A stretch of 64,000 nt of DNA from Viridibacterium silvisoli (GCF_036017035.1 NZ_JAYXHS010000001.1:744001-808000), one strand, 5' to 3'; positions 43,901 through 52,350 are shown, counted from the stretch's first letter. The notes: generated by a model from the sequence alone, not told the origin. A program made the numbers and translations.

Positions 43901-45091
43901 GCGGATCTTGCCGTTGTTGCCGACCAGCACGAGGCGCTGGCTGTCGCTCGACACCTGCAAGGCCTGCGGGCGGAAATCGCTCCATTGCACGAGCTGCGTC
44001 GTATCCTTCGATGGCGCGCGCTCCACGCTGAGTGCAGCGCCTGACGCGCTGTTCTCGATGAACCAGATGTCCTTGCCGCCGTTGCTCATCAGCCCCCGGG
44101 CAGTGCCACGAAACGCGATGGCGCGATCGGCCCCCAACGCCGGCTTCGCATCCAGCATGCCGAGACTGCCGAGCGAGCTTTCCGTCCAGGTGCGCCCGCC
44201 GTTTTCGCTGACGCGCGTAGCCGCAGCGCCACGCGCGGTGCTGGCCGGGAAGATCCAGCCGCGTTTGCCATCGGCCGAGAAAACGACTCCGCCAAAGTCA
44301 TTGCTCGCGCCCGCATCGACCACGCTCCAGTTGCGGCCGCCGTCCTTGGTCATGAGCACCGCACCACCGTTGCCAACCGCCCAGCCCTGATCCGCATCGA
44401 TGAAGAACACTGCATTCAGGTCGGCCTTCTCCGGGGCGATGCGCGGCGACTCCGGCAGGGCCGGCCGGGGCGGGGCGGGCGCCTGCACGGGTGCGACGCC
44501 TTTGGAGGGCGGGCGCCTGGGTACGTCGACAGCTTGCGGCACGGCCCCCTGCGGGTCGACCTGCTGCGCATCGGCAGCTTGCTGCTGCATCGGCGACTTG
44601 TTCAGGGGATAGGCGGACTTGTCCGGCGCGATAGCAGCCTGCGCGGAACTGATCAGGCTGAAAGAAACGTTCGCGGGTCGCGGAGGTGGCTCGGGGTGTT
44701 GCTGCGTCCAGTGCAGACCCGCGTCTTCCGAATGCAAGATCAGCCCGCTCTCGCCGACAGCCCAGAGCAGCTGCGTGCCAGGCAGGCGATGCACGTCGCG
44801 CAGATTGCCGCGGATCAGGTCGCGCTTGAACGCATTGCGCTCAAGCGGGTAGGCCCACCATGCTGGATTGCCCAGATCCCAGTTGGCAACCGGTCGCAAC
44901 ATATCGGGATGTGGAGCCTGGCGTGGCGCCAGCACAGCGGCCACCACCAACAGAACCAGGGTCACGACAATACCGGCCAGGGGCGCGTTGCGGCTCATCG
45001 GACCGGGCCGCGTGGTGCGTACGCGCCCGCCACGCGGTGCGTCGTCGCCTTTCATGGGCGGTCGCTGCGCTGTCTTGCTCTGCTTTTCCAT
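40901..45091 (-). CDS. Giant membrane KAP-family NTPase with an extracytoplasmic Ycf48/BNR-like beta-propeller
   Basis: A 1,396-residue protein. TM1 is at 37-56. Residues 60-627 are exported and hold at least six propeller blades with Gly-x-Gly and D-G-G-x-x-W repeats (AVGNGGAVLMTKDGGRNWS, ISGADGNIFATRDGGNSW, LGAYGTVLLTDDGGVRW), as in Ycf48 and BNR proteins. TM2 is at 628-647. The cytoplasmic P-loop is GEWGSGKSS (Lys714), and Walker B is VIFVDDID (1020-1027). As in KAP ATPases, a TM pair (785-801, 954-968) is inserted between the Walker motifs; its outer loop has Cys895 and Cys907. Two more TMs lie near 1140 and 1230. KAP members include phage-exclusion PifA; the propeller fusion suggests outside sensing coupled to NTP hydrolysis. 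GGAGG precedes the start. Confidence 0.85.
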   Translation of the reverse strand: MEKQSKTAQRPPMKGDDAPRGGRVRTTRPGPMSRNAPLAGIVVTLVLLVVAAVLAPRQAPHPDMLRPVANWDLGNPAWWAYPLERNAFKRDLIRGNLRDVHRLPGTQLLWAVGESGLILHSEDAGLHWTQQHPEPPPRPANVSFSLISSAQAAIAPDKSAYPLNKSPMQQQAADAQQVDPQGAVPQAVDVPRRPPSKGVAPVQAPAPPRPALPESPRIAPEKADLNAVFFIDADQGWAVGNGGAVLMTKDGGRNWSVVDAGASNDFGGVVFSADGKRGWIFPASTARGAAATRVSENGGRTWTESSLGSLGMLDAKPALGADRAIAFRGTARGLMSNGGKDIWFIENSASGAALSVERAPSKDTTQLVQWSDFRPQALQVSSDSQRLVLVGNNGKIRYSTDLGKTWRNVDSGRRADLMAVQCDDSLDDCLAVGDGGTVLRGRGLASWRAMTPGGGANLLWARFKDNGEDGDAVSSANIQFVTDDGGISWSSVGETKLPASEVKSPFGFMDGNFRWRVGIGKAERSDDGGKNWRSAAPSTQAWLLSAFFLADHQRGWISGADGNIFATRDGGNSWQQQSTQTRSWLWHISMDANGKTGRALGAYGTVLLTDDGGVRWRESALYKRYPAPWFWLLLILGGIALIVLVPRHMRSRNQEQDVVEGPAASLSSDQPVTHIENDRLGYRPAIEALAAFLSNEATEPRITLAISGEWGSGKSSMMRMLQTEMASKGYRTAWFNAWHHQQEGRQLTALFNVVRRQGVPTFFRQPVAALRVRSKLIWGRSAFYRFVCIAIPLVVLVAVGDFSRQPDRWERFKWWIAHQTLQWERVVITDKSIEKLKAVDAKPAAAQSAPKAEPSSVPSSPAAPARAQIRPEVLTYMRNALVWQSDQEESQPRHCGDTRNIADADRCVFKQPEQLLVTIEKGTGLTLWPSEREAILKAAEPIPVPPLFPALEHFIVPLLGLLGILFTKGMTVYGLEVLRPLRNIFGTAPTADGGKEATGAIEHYRREYCLLTEALDGRLVIFVDDIDRCNADTVNGIMELTNYLVDVGRCFVVLGMAMERVKASIRAPAGNSATNAESDYADKYLRKLVHIELPVPIANAQESLGLFIQRAEAKSRAAAQKEAERRMLAQWWSMLRPWLVRVIVVAGVIGAATAAVSMGRLLNNYRLPAALKIAPVENGSASLLPPGSDSASRPLATPAAPNGAGNAPSAGGDVGLGVSSPTVWPWRELALVVTILLVLLAVGSSRVLQERVTLALGGALRTRDSEEFREALQIWLDAVRMHDETPRGIKRFCNRARLFAIYEKEDVEALQHEGQTIEPTRDVHVVALAAIHHVSPDALKQLLLPLGPDIMTEGGKVTGTGSELGRFIEAHRQRFGWPEVDAIGRFIERVQRIAVR

Positions 45092-45278
45092 GCGGCACGA
45101 CCTCCCGGTCCTCGGCAGCCGCCGTCTTGTCGTGACTCGGCAGGGCCGGTACGCGCAGCGGAATCACCGGATGTTAGGAAGCCGGACCGGGGAATTCAAC
45201 CGGACTGATGGACAATCAGCCGCTGCGCCTGGGGGCAATGCACACGGGAAGCCCCTCGCGAGAAGTCAGCCCCCGCGG

Positions 45279-45500
45279 CTACTCCTCGCCCACAGAGATC
45301 GGCGGATCCTGATGCGTCCCATGCTCGCCTACCGGTCTCTTCGGCAACTCGCCTGGCTTGTGAGGCTTCTCGTTATAGCGCAGACCTTCTGGATTGCTCT
45401 CCGTCGCGTAGGCGTCGTCCTGTCCCCAGCCAACGTTTGGACGTTCGCTGCCAGCAGACGGGCTATCGCTTTGTTCGGGAGTGGGCTTGGTAGTGCTCAT
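45279..45500 (-). CDS. Small hydrophilic protein, 73 residues, unrecognised
   Basis: ATG 45500 has AGGAG six bases upstream. The product (MSTTKPTPEQSDSPS...) is rich in Pro, Gly, Glu and Ser and has few hydrophobic residues, so it is predicted to be disordered. NVGWGQDDAYATESNPEGLRYN in the middle is the only distinctive block. It lies 187 bases upstream of the KAP NTPase in the same direction. The reading to 45578 lacks a ribosome site. Confidence 0.6.
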   Translation of the reverse strand: MSTTKPTPEQSDSPSAGSERPNVGWGQDDAYATESNPEGLRYNEKPHKPGELPKRPVGEHGTHQDPPISVGEE

Positions 45501-45592
45501 GATGTGCTCCTGCGGGGCCGGGTCGGTGAACAAGCATGTGCCGCAAACTTCGCGCCCGCTCGCTTGCACCGCCCTCACCTCTTCAGCCTAGC

Positions 45593-46777
45593 TCAGCGCG
45601 CAGCGAGTTGCCGGGCGAAGTCGGCAGGCAGAAAACAGCTCTCCAGCGCGCGCTGGGCGAACAGGAAACGGCCGTCACAGACAAAGCCCAGCTCGGCCCA
45701 GTCGACCGCATTGAGCAACTCGGCCGCGCGTCGCACATCGCCTCCCGCATCGCGCGGGAAAATTGCCAGCACCGAGCCATCGTAGTCCTTGCAATCGTGC
45801 ACAAAGAACGGCTTTGCCTGTCGCGTCTTGCAATTGACATAGATGCGCGGCGCGTCGGACTTGTGATGATCGCGCCCCCAATGCCACCAGTTGTCTTCAT
45901 CGAAGTGGCGGATGCGGCGCGCCAGCAACGCATCCTTGTGCGCAACAAGATGCGGGTGCTGCACGTCGTAGATCATGCGTCGCGTTTCGCCCGTGGTCGC
46001 CGTTTTCGAGCAGACGAAGTCGACATTGCCATCCGCGTGGGCGAATACTTCGTCGCGCCCCGACACCGCCCCCACCTTCACGCTGAACAGCGAGGCAAAC
46101 GGCAGCGTGTAGTCGCCGCCGAGAAAAACCAGCTGCCCATTGTGGCAATCGAACAGGCGGCCGTCGTGCATGCGGCGGTCCATGCGACCCTTCTCGAAAC
46201 GGAAGATCGCCGTATTGGGCAAGGCGCCATCGAAGACGCGCGCATCGCCCAGATCGATGAAATCCGTGATCGTGCCCTGTTCGAACAGCTCGCGATTGAG
46301 CTTGCGCGCCGCCGTCGCCTTGATGAAGTCGCGCGGCACGATGAAGATCAGCTCGCCACCGGGCGCGAGATGCCGCAGGCATTTCTCGATGAAGAACAGC
46401 GAGAGGTTGCTGCGCGCATCGAACAACTGCATGTCGAGCTTGGCACGCGTCGCAGCGCCGATATCCTGAAAGCGTACGTAAGGCGGATTGCCGATGATGG
46501 TGTCGAAGACCTCCGTCGCCGGAAAGTCGAAGAAATCCATGACGCGGGCGCCCTGGGGTGCCACGCGCGCATCGAACTCGATGGCGACGCAACCCGTTAT
46601 ACGCGACGAGAACGCGCCATCACCGCACGAAGGCTCCAGCGTGCGGCCACGATTGCGACGCAGCGCCAGCATCTTCGCGACCACGGCCGGCGGCGTGAAC
46701 ACCTGGCCCAGCGCCGCCACGTCGAGCCGCCCGGGGCGTTCCCGTTCGATTGTCGCTCCCACGGCATCAAGCGCCAT
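45593..46777 (-). CDS. Orphan N6-adenine DNA methyltransferase (NPPY, TaqI/Eco57I-like)
   Basis: A 394-residue class I SAM methyltransferase: motif X GQVFTPPAVVAKML, motif I TLEPSCGDGAFS, and the catalytic motif IV IIGNPPYVRF. The N-terminal catalytic part is followed by a likely target-recognition region (residues 200-394). No nuclease domain or adjacent restriction gene is seen, so it is probably a solitary methylase or repurposed enzyme. Its start lies inside the S4 gene (11-base overlap), implying coupled translation. The longer reading to 46882 is not supported by homology. Confidence 0.82.
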   Translation of the reverse strand: MALDAVGATIERERPGRLDVAALGQVFTPPAVVAKMLALRRNRGRTLEPSCGDGAFSSRITGCVAIEFDARVAPQGARVMDFFDFPATEVFDTIIGNPPYVRFQDIGAATRAKLDMQLFDARSNLSLFFIEKCLRHLAPGGELIFIVPRDFIKATAARKLNRELFEQGTITDFIDLGDARVFDGALPNTAIFRFEKGRMDRRMHDGRLFDCHNGQLVFLGGDYTLPFASLFSVKVGAVSGRDEVFAHADGNVDFVCSKTATTGETRRMIYDVQHPHLVAHKDALLARRIRHFDEDNWWHWGRDHHKSDAPRIYVNCKTRQAKPFFVHDCKDYDGSVLAIFPRDAGGDVRRAAELLNAVDWAELGFVCDGRFLFAQRALESCFLPADFARQLAAR

Positions 46778-47012
46778 CGGCACCCACCACCCTGATCGTC
46801 TCGCCCGCGCCGAATTCACCCGCCGCCACCTCGACCACGCAACCTGCGCGCAACTTGCGCGTCTTGCGCGTTTCCAGCTCACCGTCCACGCTCACCGCGC
46901 CCTCCGCCACCATCATCTTCGCGATGCCGCCCGACGGGGCGATGGCAAGCAGCTTGAGCAGCTTGTCGAGTTCGATGTATTCGGAGTTGAGGGTAAAGGT
47001 GTGGTGTGCCAT
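46767..47012 (-). CDS. S4-domain RNA-binding protein (YbcJ-like)
   Basis: An 81-residue protein that is essentially one S4 fold: IELDKLLKLLAIAPSGGIAKMMVAEGAVSVDGELETRKTRKLRAGCVVEV matches the YbcJ/RlbA-type small S4 proteins that bind structured RNA, probably on the ribosome. It overlaps the downstream adenine methyltransferase, an uncommon pairing. Confidence 0.82.
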   Translation of the reverse strand: MAHHTFTLNSEYIELDKLLKLLAIAPSGGIAKMMVAEGAVSVDGELETRKTRKLRAGCVVEVAAGEFGAGETIRVVGADGA

Positions 47013-47096
47013 GGCGCGCTACCAGCCGGGAGAACGGTGTGGGCGGGATTATCGCCCATGTGCGTCCACCCCGGCAGATGGCAATGCACTGCGTGG

Positions 47097-47993
47097 TCAG
47101 CCAAGGGCTTTCCAGGCCGCCTGCACGCGCGACAGGCATTCCGCACTAGCAGGCAGCAGCGGTAGCCGCACTTCGTCGCGCATCCTGCCCTGCGCAGCGA
47201 ACAAGGCCTTGATCGGGCCGGGGTTGGGTTCCGCGAACAGGGCGGCGATCATCGGTTGCAGGCGCTGCGCGATCAGGCGTGCTTCGTCGAGGCGCTGGTC
47301 CTTGAGCAGGGCATGCATGCGCACGTAGAGATCGGGCCGCACGTGCGCGGCAGCGCTGATCGCGCCATGACCGCCGAGGCACAGCACGGAGAAGATCTGA
47401 GCGTCATCGCCGGCCAGCACCTTGAGCCGCGTCCGCGTGATCAGGGCATGGAGCCGTTCGAGACTGGCACCGCACTCCTTGATCGCGACGATGCGCGCAT
47501 CGGTCGCGAGCGCCTGCACGGTGGCGAGGTCGATACTGGCGCCAGTGCGATAGGGAATGTTGTAGAGGATGACCGGCAGGTCAGCCGCTTCGGTGATGGC
47601 TTCGAAGTGTGCGCGCATACCGTCCTGCGAGGGGCGCAGATAGGGCGGCACAGCGACGAGCAGCGCCGCAGGTTGCAGGCCTGCCAGTTCGCGTGCCCAG
47701 GCAACCGCAGGGGCAGTGGCGATCTCGGCCATGCCGATGCCGATCGGGTAGTCGGGCCCGAGCGCTTCGCGCAGGCTGCGGAAGACGGCGAGTTGTTCGT
47801 CCTGCGACAGCGACGAGCCTTCACCCGTCGTGGCGCAGGCGATCAGGCCCTTGATGCCGTCTGCCGCCAGGCTGCGCGCGAGCGCTTGCAGCGCCTCATG
47901 GTCGATGGCGCCGTGCCTGAACGGCGTGACGATGGGCACCCATATGCCTTCGAACAGGGAGTTGCGGGTTGTTGCCGGATTTGCTGCTGTCAT
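47097..47993 (-). CDS. dapA: 4-hydroxy-tetrahydrodipicolinate synthase (DapA)
   Basis: A 298-residue class I aldolase condensing pyruvate with aspartate semialdehyde in lysine/diaminopimelate synthesis. WVPIVTPF opens the barrel. The CATTGEGSSL block has the hydroxyl-relay threonines, YNIPYRTG has the tyrosine, and IKECGAS has the Schiff-base lysine. The family also includes N-acetylneuraminate lyase and other aldolases, but TTGE and the C-terminal pattern favour DapA; a second copy elsewhere is possible. ATG 47993 is taken over 48062 on family length. Confidence 0.85.
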   Translation of the reverse strand: MTAANPATTRNSLFEGIWVPIVTPFRHGAIDHEALQALARSLAADGIKGLIACATTGEGSSLSQDEQLAVFRSLREALGPDYPIGIGMAEIATAPAVAWARELAGLQPAALLVAVPPYLRPSQDGMRAHFEAITEAADLPVILYNIPYRTGASIDLATVQALATDARIVAIKECGASLERLHALITRTRLKVLAGDDAQIFSVLCLGGHGAISAAAHVRPDLYVRMHALLKDQRLDEARLIAQRLQPMIAALFAEPNPGPIKALFAAQGRMRDEVRLPLLPASAECLSRVQAAWKALG

Positions 47994-48575
47994 GTCATGC
48001 CTCGTTTCGATGCGTTGGAATGTGCGCAAACGTAGTCGTCTGCGCGGCTTTCCGGCGGGCATTGCGAACGGGGGGTGATGCAGAACAGCGGTGGAGTGTG
48101 ATCCCGTCGGCGCGTGCCCGACGGGAAACGACCCGTCAGACGCGGGATCGTTTTTTCGATTTCAGGATGCTGACCATCTGTGCGACGACAGATGCGCAGA
48201 CGGCGAGCGGGCGCGACGCCAGCGGCGCGTCGGCAATACTCGTCATCAGTGCGGCAGGTCGTGACATGGATGGGCGGAATCTGAAACCGGACTTGCATGC
48301 TGCGGGGAAAGTAGCTCGGCGGTCAATAGCGCATGCTGTTCAAGGCGCGATGCTTGCCGTTCCCTCTCCCCAGCGGGGGCGAAGCTGGGGACTCGCGGCG
48401 TATCACTTCGCGCGTGCGAAGCCGCTTACCCTCACCCGGCCCTTCGGGCGACCCTCTCCCCCGCCGGGGAGAGGGTCGCCACCCAGGCTCATCGAGTGCG
48501 ACGATCGCCTTCACAGGCGCAGCTGTTAGCATGGCATTCGATCCGCAACACCCACACGCTACGACGGAATCCACC
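47994..48575. other. Long intergenic region with dispersed repeat remnants
   Basis: The 582 bases between divergent dapA and the KefC-like gene contain no convincing gene. From about 48355 to 48480 is a CCCTCTCCCC-type composite repeat: TTCCCTCTCCCC at one side, the perfect hairpin at 48449-48478 at the other. The remainder (47994-48350) is featureless apart from short palindromes. Confidence 0.6.
48449..48478. repeat. Perfect inverted repeat of the CCCTCTCCCC family
   Basis: CGACCCTCTCCCC-CGCC-GGGGAGAGGGTCG, a perfect 13-bp stem with a four-base loop and no T-run, so a dispersed extragenic repeat rather than a terminator. A related but imperfect unit lies inside the composite repeat at 53064-53104. 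Confidence 0.7.
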
Positions 48576-50366
48576 ATGCTCAGCCAGACTGCCATCTTCC
48601 TCGCCGCCGCCGTCCTGATGGTGCCCATCGCCCGCAAGCTGGGGCTTGGCGCGGTGCTCGGCTACCTTGCCGCGGGCGTGCTGATCGGGCCTTGGGGCCT
48701 ACGCCTGATCGACGATGTGGAGGCCATCCTGCATTTCGCTGAATTCGGCGTGGTGTTGTTTCTCTTCGTCATCGGGCTCGAGCTGCAACCCTCGCGCCTG
48801 TGGGTGCTGCGGCGTCAGGTGTTCGGCCTCGGCAGTGCGCAGGTGCTGGCCAGCATGGCGGCGATTGCCTGCATCGCGCTGTTCGGCTTCGGGCTGGGCT
48901 GGCGGGCGGCCCTGATCGTCGGCCTGGCGCTGGCCATGTCATCAACCGCGCTGGTGCTGCAGTCGCTGGCCGAGAAGCAGCAGCTCACGGCACGCCACGG
49001 CCGCGATGCATTCGCCATCCTGCTGTTCCAGGATCTGGCGGTGATTCCCATCCTCGCGCTGATGCCAATGATGGCGGGCGGCAGCGATGTGGACTTCGAG
49101 GTGCTCGCGCTGTTCAAGGCAGTCGCCATCATCGCTGCCGTGATCTTCGGCGGTCGTCACCTGTTGCGGCCCGCCTTCAAATGGATTGCCACGCTGGGCA
49201 GTCGCGAGACCTTCACGGCGGCTGCGCTGCTGGTGGTGATCGGTACGACCCTGCTGATGGAAGTGGCCGGCCTCACTGCCTCGCTCGGCGCCTTCCTCGC
49301 CGGCGTGCTGCTCGCCGATTCGGAATACCGTCACGAACTCGAAGCCGACATCGAGCCCTTCAAGGGCTTGCTGCTCGGCCTGTTCTTCATCGCCGTCGGC
49401 ATGAGCGCCAACCTCGGCCTGCTGCGCACTGAAGCCCTGCCCATCCTCTCGATGGTGTTGCTGTTGATGGCGGTGAAATTCGCCGTGTTGTACTGGCTCG
49501 GTCGCGTCACGGATTGCTCCAACAAGAGTTCGCGAAAACTGGCCGTGGCGCTGGCGCAAGGCGGCGAGTTTGCCTTCGTGCTTTTCCAGCTGGCGCGCCA
49601 GCATGATGTGCTGAGCAGAACGCAGACCGACTGGCTGATCGTGCTCGTCACCCTGTCGATGCTCGCCGCGCCCCTGCTGTTCGTCATCGAAGACAAATTC
49701 CTCGCGCCGAAGTTTGACGACAAGGGCGCGCAACGACCTTTCGACAAGGTGGAGGAGACGAGCCAGGCGGTGCTCATCGCCGGCTTCGGCCGCGTCGGCC
49801 AGATCGTCGCGCGTCTGCTGGCTCTGAAGAAAATCACCTTCACCGTGCTCGACGCCAGTGCCACGCACGTCGACTACGTACGCCAGTTCGGATCCAAGGC
49901 GTACTACGGCGACGCTTCGCGGCTCGACGTGCTGCATGCCGCTGGCATTGAACACGCAAAGATCTTCGTGCTGGCCATCGATGATGTGGAAGCGTCGATC
50001 AAGACGGCCGAACTGGTACGCCGGCATTACCCCAACCTGCCCATCTACGCACGGGCGCGCAACCGCTTCCACGCCTACAAGCTGATGGATCTCGGCGTGA
50101 AGATGCTGGTGCGCGAGACCTGGCACGGCAGCCTCGCGCTGGCAGGACAGGTACTGCAGGGCATGAAACTGCCCAAAGGCGAGGTGGACGCAGCCATCGC
50201 GCGCTTCGTGGAATTCGACGAGTCCAACCTGAAGCGCCAGCACGCCGTGTACCAGGACGAAGAGGCGCTGGTGCAGACCGTCAAGCAGGCGGCCGACGAG
50301 TTGCGTTCGCTGTTCGAGGCGGATGCGGCGGAAGCGGCGCGCGAGGCCAATCGCGAGGCGGCGTAA
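48576..50366 (+). CDS. KefB/KefC-type potassium:proton antiporter with RCK domain
   Basis: A 596-residue CPA2 transporter. About 12 transmembrane helices lie in residues 1-390, with the GVVLFLFVIGLELQPSRLW, ALAMSSTALVLQSL, FQDLAVIPILALMP and GAFLAGVLLADSEYRHELEADIEPFKGLLLGLFFIAVGM blocks of Kef proteins. A cytoplasmic RCK/TrkA-N domain starts near 410 (AVLIAGFGRVGQIVARLL, GDASRLDVLHAAGI). In E. coli such channels are gated by glutathione adducts and protect against electrophiles. ATG 48576 starts at the first helix; longer readings enter repeat DNA. The GNAT gene starts on the next base after its stop. Confidence 0.9.
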   Translation: MLSQTAIFLAAAVLMVPIARKLGLGAVLGYLAAGVLIGPWGLRLIDDVEAILHFAEFGVVLFLFVIGLELQPSRLWVLRRQVFGLGSAQVLASMAAIACIALFGFGLGWRAALIVGLALAMSSTALVLQSLAEKQQLTARHGRDAFAILLFQDLAVIPILALMPMMAGGSDVDFEVLALFKAVAIIAAVIFGGRHLLRPAFKWIATLGSRETFTAAALLVVIGTTLLMEVAGLTASLGAFLAGVLLADSEYRHELEADIEPFKGLLLGLFFIAVGMSANLGLLRTEALPILSMVLLLMAVKFAVLYWLGRVTDCSNKSSRKLAVALAQGGEFAFVLFQLARQHDVLSRTQTDWLIVLVTLSMLAAPLLFVIEDKFLAPKFDDKGAQRPFDKVEETSQAVLIAGFGRVGQIVARLLALKKITFTVLDASATHVDYVRQFGSKAYYGDASRLDVLHAAGIEHAKIFVLAIDDVEASIKTAELVRRHYPNLPIYARARNRFHAYKLMDLGVKMLVRETWHGSLALAGQVLQGMKLPKGEVDAAIARFVEFDESNLKRQHAVYQDEEALVQTVKQAADELRSLFEADAAEAAREANREAA

Positions 50367-50822
50367 ATGCAGACACGCCTCCGGCCCGCTACGCCTGAGG
50401 ACTTCGCATTTGCATTCGAAGCCAAACGCGAAGCGCTGGGGCCGCACATCCGTGCGCGCTGGGCGTGGAACGAAGACTTCCAGCGCGAGATCCACGGCCA
50501 GCGCTGGCAGGAACGTCCGTGGTTCATCATCGAGATCGATGGACTGCCGATCGGCACGCTGTCAGTCGAAGAGCACGCCGATCACATGCGTTTTGGCGAG
50601 TTCTACCTGCTGCCGGCCTGGCAAGGTCGAGGCATCGGCTCGGATTTACTGCGCGCCACCCTGCGGCGCGCCGATGAGTTGGCGTTGCCAGTGAGGCTCG
50701 AGTACCTGCAATGGAATCCGGTGGGCAGCCTCTACCTGCGCCATGGCTTCAAACAGGTGTCGGAGAGCGCGACACACTTCTTCCTCGTGCGCGAGCCGGG
50801 CACTGCGTATCCACAGGACTGA
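50367..50822 (+). CDS. GNAT family N-acetyltransferase
   Basis: A 151-residue acetyl-CoA-dependent acetyltransferase with the motif A pyrophosphate loop YLLPAWQGRGIGSDLL and motif B VGSLYLRHGFKQVSE. Substrate is unknown. It abuts the KefC-like stop codon (TAA-ATG), so it is translationally coupled. It is followed by a bidirectional terminator. Confidence 0.85.
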   Translation: MQTRLRPATPEDFAFAFEAKREALGPHIRARWAWNEDFQREIHGQRWQERPWFIIEIDGLPIGTLSVEEHADHMRFGEFYLLPAWQGRGIGSDLLRATLRRADELALPVRLEYLQWNPVGSLYLRHGFKQVSESATHFFLVREPGTAYPQD

Positions 50823-50853
50823 GCACTGCCCTGATCCTTTCACACAGACAAAA

Positions 50854-50879
50854 AAAAGCCCGGCAACCGCCGGGCTTTT
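50854..50879. terminator. Bidirectional Rho-independent terminator
   Basis: AAAAGCCCGGC-AACC-GCCGGGCTTTT, a perfect 11-bp stem between the rightward GNAT gene and the leftward antiporter gene, with A/T ends serving both directions. Confidence 0.9.
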
Positions 50880-50897
50880 CCATTGCCTCGTGTCAGC

Positions 50898-52343
50898 TCA
50901 GGAATGCTGCGCCCGCTGCACATCCTGCAACGGTGCGGCGGGCTCGTCACCGAAACCGCGTTTGCCCATGATGAGATTCAGGATCGGCGTGGTGGCGAAG
51001 GTTGTGACCAGCGCCATGATGACCAGCATGGCGAAGAGCTTGGGCGAGATCACGCCCATCTCGAGGCCGAGGTTGAGCGCGATCAGCTCCATCAGCCCGC
51101 GCGTGTTCATCAGGATGCCGATGGCACCCGCTTCGCGCCAGCCCATGCCGACCAGTCTGGCAGCGATGAAGGAGCCGCCAAATTTGCCCGCCGTGGCGAC
51201 AGCGATGATGGCGAGCACGGCCAGCCAGTCGGCCGTCGTATGCAGCAGGCCGACCTGGGTACGCATACCGGTGAAAGCGAAGAAGGCGGGCAACAGCAGC
51301 ACGACCACCACGTCTTCCATGCGCAGGCGCACCTGTTCGGCAAGGCGGCCGTGGTGGGGCATGATCGCGCCGAGCAGGAAGGCACCGAACAAGGCGTGGA
51401 TGCCGATGAATTCCGTCGCCGAGCCTGCCAGCAACAGCGCGATGCAGACGACGGCCAGCACGCCTTGCGACATCGGCGCGGTGTTCTTCTCCTCACGCTC
51501 GGCGAGCTTGCGCATCAGCGGGCGGGCGATCCAGAACATGGCGATGATGAAGACGATGGACAGGCCGATGGTCCAGGCGATGCCGGCCGTCTTGGCAGAG
51601 GCCACGCCGGCGACGAAAGCCAGCAGGGTCCACGCCGTTGCATCGTCGACGGCAGCACAGGCCAGGGCCAGCGTACCGATGCGCGTGCGCTGCACGCGGC
51701 GGTCAGTGAGGATGCGCGCCAGCACCGGGAAGGCCGTGACCGACATCGACACGCCGATGAACAGCGAGAACACGGTGAAGCTCACGTCGGCCGTCGCATA
51801 GAGCGGGTACAGGCCCAGCGCCAGCACGGCGCCCAGCAGGAAGGGCGCGATGATGCTGGCATGCGAGATCACGACCGTCGCCTGGCTGCTCTGTTTGAGG
51901 ATCTTCAGGTCCAGCTCCAGCCCGACAAGGAACATGAACAGCACCACGCCGAACTTGGCGATGATGCCGATCAGCGGCGCGGCCGCTGCGGGCAGGACGA
52001 AGTTCTGCAGCTCGGGCGAAAAGAAACCGAGCAGCGACGGCCCGAGCGCGAGGCCGGCGAGGATTTCACCGATCACCGGCGGCTGGTTAAGGAAGCGCTG
52101 GAACAGCAGGCCCGTGCCGCGCGCTGCAATGGTGATGATGGCCAGCGCGAACAGCACATGCGCCAGCGGTTCGGTGGTCAGGCCCTTGGCGGCCGTCTCG
52201 TGCAGAACGGCCGGCATGCCTGCCGGCAAAGTCAGGCCACCCGCGCGGATCACGAGGTAACCGATGATGGCGAAGGCCAGCATCACGAGATAGAGCACAA
52301 CGAGACGTACTACGGGGTTTTCGGTTCTTTTGGGGGGCGACAC
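50898..52343 (-). CDS. Cation:proton antiporter (CPA2, Kef/NhaS3-like)
   Basis: A 481-residue polytopic membrane protein beginning at GTG 52343. About 13 helices; PPVIGEILAGLALGPSLLG, FGVVLFMFLVGLELDLKIL, SVTAFPVLARIL and AAVDDATAWTLLAFV (the ion-binding Asp pair) mark a Na+ or K+/H+ exchanger of the monovalent cation:proton antiporter-2 family. No RCK domain is present, unlike the convergent KefC-like gene. Readings further upstream to 52796 cross the glycosyltransferase gene. Confidence 0.88.
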   Translation of the reverse strand: MSPPKRTENPVVRLVVLYLVMLAFAIIGYLVIRAGGLTLPAGMPAVLHETAAKGLTTEPLAHVLFALAIITIAARGTGLLFQRFLNQPPVIGEILAGLALGPSLLGFFSPELQNFVLPAAAAPLIGIIAKFGVVLFMFLVGLELDLKILKQSSQATVVISHASIIAPFLLGAVLALGLYPLYATADVSFTVFSLFIGVSMSVTAFPVLARILTDRRVQRTRIGTLALACAAVDDATAWTLLAFVAGVASAKTAGIAWTIGLSIVFIIAMFWIARPLMRKLAEREEKNTAPMSQGVLAVVCIALLLAGSATEFIGIHALFGAFLLGAIMPHHGRLAEQVRLRMEDVVVVLLLPAFFAFTGMRTQVGLLHTTADWLAVLAIIAVATAGKFGGSFIAARLVGMGWREAGAIGILMNTRGLMELIALNLGLEMGVISPKLFAMLVIMALVTTFATTPILNLIMGKRGFGDEPAAPLQDVQRAQHS

Positions 52344-52350
52344 GGGACGG

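Noticed and set aside
45593..46777. Type II restriction-modification fusion (Eco57I-like)
   Set aside because: Length and motifs cover only methyltransferase and recognition parts; no nuclease motif or nearby restriction gene.
48449..48478. Intrinsic terminator
   Set aside because: Perfect stem, but no T-run on either strand, and neither flanking gene ends here; it fits a dispersed repeat family.
48942..50495. Leftward open frame of 517 codons opposite the KefC-like gene
   Set aside because: Shadow frame: His/Gln-rich composition typical of GC-rich antisense translation.
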